DNA from: Scytalidium lignicola
Taxonomy: Eukaryota > Ascomycota > Leotiomycetes
Assembly (NCBI GenBank): GCA_002812745.2
Contig: NCSJ02000035.1
Coordinates: 124,001 to 188,000, forward strand
Reading direction: 5' to 3'
DNA: 64,000 nucleotides
In this document: positions 58,136 to 64,000 of the stretch, piece after piece
How positions within the stretch are numbered: the stretch's first letter is position 1
How the letters are laid out: the number at the start of each line of letters is the position of its first letter
Program-made: the position numbers and the translations under genes
Notes under the pieces: generated by a model
Databases searched by the model: none
The model's input: only the letters and a program-made list of their open reading frames with translations
What the model was told of the DNA's origin: nothing

Positions 58136-59585
58136 ATGTACAGACCAATATTACGGAGAACTGCAAAACGGTTAACAGCTGCTGCAAGGCCAGCAGTTGT
58201 GAGGAGCTATGCTGCTACTTCAACCCCTCAGCACTTCGACTGGGAGGATCCATTAGCGACTAAGAATTTGTTTACTGAAGATGAATTGGCCATTGCAGAA
58301 ACCGCAGAGGCGTATTGTCAAGAACGAATGCTTCCACGCGTGCTGCGTAGGTCAATTCCCCTTGTAAACGTTCATGTACTAATAGCTTGTTACAACAGAG
58401 GCTTATCGAGACGAGGACTATGACAAGAAAATCCTTGAGGAAATGGGCGAACTAGGTTTGCTTGGTGCAAATATTAAAGGATACGATTGTGCAGGAGTTT
58501 CAAGTGTTGCTTCTGGACTCATTACAAAAGCAATCGAGCGAGTGGACAGCGGTTATCGATCCGGCATGTCAGTTCAATCTGCTTTGGTGATGGGAGGAAT
58601 TGATGAGCTTGGATCACAGGAACAGAAGGATAAATTCCTGCCAAAGATGGCCAAAGGAAAGCTTCTGGGCTGTTTCGGCCTCACAGAGCCAAATCATGGC
58701 AGTGATCCTGGATCGATGGAAACGACTGCGAAGCCACACCCTACGAAGAAGGGCTATCTCTCGCTGTCAGGAGCTAAGACTTGGATCACAAACTCCCCCA
58801 TAGCAGATGTGCTTCTGATATGGGCCAAATATCACGAAACAGGCAAGATTAGGGGATTCCTTGTCGAGAGATCAGAGTGCCCACCTGGAACCTTGGAGAC
58901 GCCTGCAATTAAGAACAAGAACGGTCTTCGCGCTTCGCTGACTGGTATGGTTATGCTGGATAACTGTCCCGTACCAGAAGCGAACATGCTACCAGATACC
59001 GAGGGACTTCGAGGCCCGTTTACTTGCTTGAACCAGGCAAGATATGGAATTGCGTGGGGGACTATGGGTGCTTTAGAGGACTGTATCTCTAGAGCACGGA
59101 CATACGCTTTGGAAAGAAAACAATTCAAAGGCAATCCCCTTGCGAAATACCAATTGGTTCAAAAGAAACTGGCAGATGCGACAACTGATGCTGCGTTTGG
59201 AACTTTAGCTGCCGTCCAAGTTGGAAGATTGAAAGATGAAAGCAAGGCTCTTCCTGAGATGATCAGCATGATCAAGAGGCAAAACTGTGATCGTGCCCTC
59301 CACAATGCACGAGTCCTGCAAGAGATATTTGGTGGCAACGCTGTAAGTGATGAATACGGCATTGGCAGACACGTGGCGAATCTGTTTGTGTGTCAAACAT
59401 ACGAAGGACAAAGTGATATCCATAGTGAGTGCTTTAACCTTTTTTTCCACCCCATCGACCCATTCTATTGGAAGGATTAGCATCCATATCCTCTCGTAAT
59501 GATTTATCCGATGTTTGAAATGCTGATAAAGAACGCAGGCTTGATTCTCGGAAGGGCGATTACTGGAGTGCAAGCTTTTGTATAG
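58136..59585 (+). CDS. gcdh: Glutaryl-CoA dehydrogenase, mitochondrial
   Basis: Three exons (58136-58346, 58399-59424, 59539-59585) give 427 residues. The N-terminus (MYRPILRRTAKRLTAAARP, ending RSYAATS) is a mitochondrial presequence. The acyl-CoA dehydrogenase fold follows, with FHD-type substrate loop GLTEPNHGSDPGSME, FAD-contact WITNSP, and a C-terminal part with EIFGGNAVSDEYGIGRHVAN. The catalytic Glu is in TYEGQSDIH, where the common form is TYEGTHDIH. The last exon, only 47 nt, ends SLILGRAITGVQAFV. GCDH oxidises and decarboxylates glutaryl-CoA to crotonyl-CoA in Lys and Trp breakdown. An N at 59586 directly follows the stop codon. Splice phases agree at both introns. Confidence 0.93.
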
Positions 59586-60406
59586 NAAAAAAGTTTCTAT
59601 AACTATATTTATAATCCCATAGGATGCTTAGGTAACTTGTGCATAGATCTGTAGATAACTGCATCTCGGAATTCAAGATGGAGGTTTTGTCGCAATCATA
59701 GGGCGGCTGAGACATGCTTTCAGGGATGCTCTCGTGGCTTCTGGACGCCGGCACTCTTCGGGAACAGACGTCATAAGTTATCATGTGTGCTTATTAACGA
59801 CATGACTGCCGTTAAGGGTCAAAAATCCACTTTTGACACTCGCACGTTTGAAATCTGTATATTAAAACCTGCGGAATAACTTTTCACACTTGTCTAGATT
59901 TAATTCAAGTGATCCGCGCCCAGAAAACTGCCCATCGAAGTGCAGTGAACAGGGTGGAAGGGAATAGAGCTGAGCCACGCCTCATTCCAAATCAATCCAA
60001 GCTGCATCTGTTGGTTCGCTCTCTTCAGTTCGCTAGAAGCCCACTAGCCGCCAGCAGCCTTTGGTGAAAAAGCGCCCGTTTTCCTTAGACCTTAGGCACT
60101 CACTTTGTCTGGTCAAATTCACCATTTCCTTTCTCCTCCACCGTTTGCCGTCTGACATCTCAAATCCCAAATCTGCCTCATTTCTTCACGACGCCCACCT
60201 CGACACCAGCACCTTTATCTCACACTGGGTACGTTGCTGATCCCCCACGACAAACAACGTCGTCCCGTTTTGCTTATCATAGCCGCTCGCGTGTTTCCCT
60301 TGCTGACACAACCCTTCAGAATCTCGACCATAGATTCCACTCTCGAACTTCCACAGCCTCGATCTTTCCTTCATAAAACACATCCCTAATATACACATCC
60401 TTCACG
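59586..60406. other. Intergenic and leader of the E2 gene
   Basis: An 821-nt spacer beginning with an ambiguous base before an A run. The right half is pyrimidine-rich (about 60110-60180), consistent with the promoter and leader of the E2 gene. No other gene is seen. Confidence 0.5.
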
Positions 60407-61321
<915 letters not shown>

Positions 61322-63155
61322 CACGCGGAGACTTGATGAATTGGATTTCTTTCCCCTTCTCTCGCGTTACTCTAGGATTAGCTGGCGTCTACTTTGAATC
61401 GTGATTTGGTTTTTGGGTCTGTTTGTTCACACAGGGCAGATCTGAAGACGGTAGATGCGTGTTCTCGCGGAAGGGAGGAACATGCATTTGATAGCCGCGA
61501 TGGATATATGGAGGAGAGGTTATGATTGGAATTGGGAAGTATAGGCTTTGATGCATGTGAGGATAAATGATTATTTGCATTTCGGCTGCTCGTCCTTCTT
61601 AGTCATTCAATTTCAGATCCGTAATGCACCATGTGGGATTAATTATCNTTTTTTTGTCGTCGCTCCAGAATCTGCTTGTGAGGACGAAAATAAGGGAGAC
61701 TTGGGTCGGGACATGCTATGCTTGTTTTGGGTAAGGCAAGACGAGGCGAAATTTGATGTTAACTCGATATACTACGCAATGTAAACGTTTCGTGCTGTTC
61801 CAGACCTCAAACTAAGCTTTCTCGGATGACATGATGCATGAAGTGATCTCATTATAAATAGTACAGTACAGTAGTACCGCGTACGGAGGTACATGACGAA
61901 ACCATGAATAGAAGATCTTCGTCTAGGATCAGCGACCTGTCAACAGCCAGTCGCAGATTAGATATCGCCATATGTCCGTATTGTACAATCAGATTGCAGG
62001 ATATTAAAAGACTATGAGAGGGTAATTACTGTACTGTACCGATGTTGTAGAAAAGAGTGAGGGCTTCTTTCGCATAAAATGCATTTCCTGTCGCGGTAGT
62101 GGTAATGTCTGGGCAATGCCACTGGCTTCGTTTCACGCTGCGCGTGCAGTTTCGGACCAGGGATTCTGATACCAGTCAGTGTGTCGCAGAGGCCTCTTCG
62201 CTCACCAATCACAGCCGACGGGTCCAACCTCAAGATTGCGAGGACATCGCACAGACTGATTCCAGGGGAAGCTCCACGGTGCAGAGAATGCTACCCTTTC
62301 GACTCTTCTGTGCCTTCGCGTGCCAGTCAAGGGCTATTCGAGGCGAGATGCATTTGGTTATCTTGCGGCGACCGGCGGGAAGTTGCGACGAATATGGACG
62401 AATTGCTCCCTCAGGACGGTGGGTCATGGCTGGGCAACCCAGCTCGAATTCGAGCATTCTGCGACGCTGTCCACGAGGAATCAGACCACATTTTACTTTC
62501 CTGAGCTATGATATGGTTTGTGTTTCTTCTTGTGCCTGGGCTTTCGGCTTTCGGGGGGCAACGATGTTTGGATTGTCTGAGCACAAACCCGCCGGGTGAG
62601 GCGCTTCTCCTGGCTGTTCCTATTTTTGCTACCAGGTTAAGGGTATTATTGCTGTCGCAAGCGTGGGTTTCTTACCTTTCTCCTAGGGCCTAGGGCCGTA
62701 TAGTCATATGTTTTTCCTTCTCCTGTCACTCCTCCCTTCTTACATCCTTCGTTGTTGTTGCTGTTGTTTTTTGTTTCTTCTGCTACTAATTTCGAAATTG
62801 GAAGCAAACGGTGCGGGCATTGTGCAGGTGTGTATTCTTCTTTCTATTTCACAGTCATGAGTGGATGAGCTTAGATTGATGGTTTTTTTCCTGACAATTT
62901 GATGTTCTACTCGCAGGCTCCAACTTCCTCCATTCCTTCAATTTGGTTTTGACTTCTCTTCGTCTTTCTGCCTTCGTTTGGAAGCCTCTGTCACTTCAGC
63001 AGGCTCTGAATGATACTGCTTGATTGATTGTTTTCTTATAATATTATACACGACAACCCGAGAGTGATTGGGATACAAAGGAGAGGAGGAAGAAACGATA
63101 TCCTAGGCTTTAATTGGTATCGTGTGTTTAAGGTCACAACATCTCTATTCGAACG
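61322..63155. other. Intergenic region and long leader of noxB
   Basis: A 1.8-kb stretch. It holds an ambiguous base at 61648 before a T run and a GTAC-rich patch at 61861-61896. A pyrimidine-rich tract at about 62706-62770 probably marks the noxB transcription start region. A possible 5'-UTR intron runs from 62828 to 62916 (GTGTGT..CGCAG). A five-codon upstream frame starts at 63010 (stop ends 63027). Frames at 62.1-62.6 kb overlap on both strands and are not supported. Confidence 0.45.
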
Positions 63156-64000
63156 ATGTCGGAAAAGGAATTTGGCGCGCCGGTCTCCGAGCGGTCGAGA
63201 TGGCCTCCTTTAACCAGGATGTTGATGTCGGGGGAGATCACTTCTGAACGGTCTCGAGAGCTCAATATGAAGGAGAAATTTGATCGATGGATGGTAAATG
63301 AGGGATATCGTCGATTGTGCGTTGGGTGAGCTCTTCTCTTAAGGGACTGGTGAGCTAATGTGCCTGTAGTTTTGTGGTCACTTTTGGCTTGATTCATGCA
63401 ATGGTTTTTGCGTTTGGATTCATGAACTATCAGATCAAAGACAGTCTAAGTATCGCTCGAAGTACGTTCGGCCTTACGTATCCGATTGCTCGATCTGCTG
63501 CGCTGGTATTGCACTTCGACGTCGCCATGATTCTTTTCCCGGTGTGCAGAACGCTTATTTCACTTGCACGGCAAACACCCCTGAATGGTATCGTTCAGTT
63601 TGACAAGAATATCACGTTCCATATACTTACGGCCTGGTCGATTGTGTTTTTCTCTTGGGTGCATACAATTGCGCATTGGAACAACTTCGCCCAAATATCA
63701 GCAAAGAATGGCCTTGGATTTGGTGGCTGGCTTCTCGCAAACTTTGTAACTGGTCCGGGCTGGACTGGATACATCATGTTGATTGCACTCATGGCAATGG
63801 TATTTACATCAGTAGAAAAGATGCGTCGAGCCAATTTCGAGCGGTTCTGGTACACACATCACATGTTCGTGATCTTCTTCTTCTTCTGGTCTATCCATGG
63901 AGCGTTCTGCATGATCCAGCCCAATTTTGCCCCCTTCTGTGTTAGCGTTGGGTCCACGGCCATTGGCGTTTTCTGGCAATACTGGATGTACGGTGGATAC
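63156..64000 (+). CDS. noxB: NADPH oxidase NoxB (Nox2-type), 5' part, cut by the window edge
   Basis: Exon 1 is 63156-63325. Exon 2 starts at 63370 and stays open to the window edge, so about 267 residues are seen. The first ~50 residues are a polar extension (MSEKEFGAPVSERSRWPPLT ... KFDRWMVNEGYRRL), the feature separating NoxB from the shorter-tailed NoxA. The ferric-reductase membrane domain follows. Haem-ligand His residues are expected in WVHTIAHWNNF and FWYTHHMFVIFFFFWSIHG. PGWTGYIMLIALMAMVF and VEKMRRANFERFW are typical of NoxB. The FAD and NADPH domains lie beyond the edge. NoxB makes superoxide for ascospore germination and, in plant pathogens, for penetration structures. The 44-nt intron (GTGAGC..TGTAG) splits a Gly codon and is phase-consistent. 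Confidence 0.93.

Noticed and set aside
62099..62599. Plus-strand frame of 166 codons in the noxB upstream region
   Set aside because: Three overlapping frames on both strands are open here because of low stop density. No domain is present and composition is unlike the flanking genes.

Overview
This window is nuclear DNA from a filamentous ascomycete (Pezizomycotina). The evidence is dense spliced genes with short introns (mostly 48-80 nt, GT..AG with CTAAC/CTAAT-like branch sites), fungal-specific families (DASH subunit Spc34, NADPH oxidase NoxB, MYST acetyltransferase Sas2, DHA2 drug exporter, secreted GH28 polygalacturonase) and pyrimidine-rich leaders. A plant-associated Leotiomycete would fit the gene set, but that is inference and no species is claimed. 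Ten isolated N bases each sit directly before an A or T homopolymer. This is an assembly signature, and one of them breaks a gene that is otherwise intact.

Layout. 1-336 (-): N-terminus of an unidentified Ser/Pro-rich protein that runs off the left edge, with a long leader behind it. 2.97-5.8 kb: spc34 (+) and a DHA2-type MFS transporter (-), convergent. 6.96-16.0 kb: a divergent secretory-pathway pair, UDP-glucose:glycoprotein glucosyltransferase (-) and coatomer alpha (+). 16.6-19.9 kb: a divergent pair of 26S proteasome lid subunits, RPN12 (-) and RPN3 (+). 20.5-24.5 kb: Sas2-like acetyltransferase (+) and a mitochondrial P-loop ATPase-like protein (-). 24.5-30.1 kb: AT-rich intergenic DNA with a MITE-like inverted repeat, then a large orphan gene (+). 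30.1-34.1 kb: a Reb1/TTF-I-type Myb protein (+) with a first exon recovered by splice phase. 34.1-47.9 kb: a gene-poor compartment with two orphan minus-strand genes, a modular secreted polygalacturonase (+), a conserved unknown gene (-) and exon-like relics. 47.9-64.0 kb: housekeeping genes again, namely histone H1, PI4P 5-kinase, a CaaX-terminated coiled-coil orphan, FEN1 (-), glutaryl-CoA dehydrogenase, Ubc4/5-type E2 and the 5' half of noxB running off the right edge.

How the genes relate. The window is not a biosynthetic cluster. Functional coupling shows mainly in divergent pairs: UGGT/COPA (ER folding and Golgi-ER retrieval), RPN12/RPN3 (same subcomplex) and FEN1/GCDH (MluI-type boxes on the FEN1 side). 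Several genes belong to ubiquitin-proteasome turnover (RPN12, RPN3, UBC4) or to chromatin and rDNA (SAS2, H1, REB1-like, FEN1). Exon structures were derived by hand from splice signals, phase and family similarity. In every multi-exon model the exon lengths sum to a multiple of three, except the one gene interrupted by an N. No novel multi-gene system is evident. The most unusual items are a 5-nt microexon that carries a catalytic Asp of FEN1, two GC-AG introns (one giving a possible frame-shifted arginine-rich H1 tail), a P-loop ATPase without a Walker B acid, and several lineage-restricted orphans.
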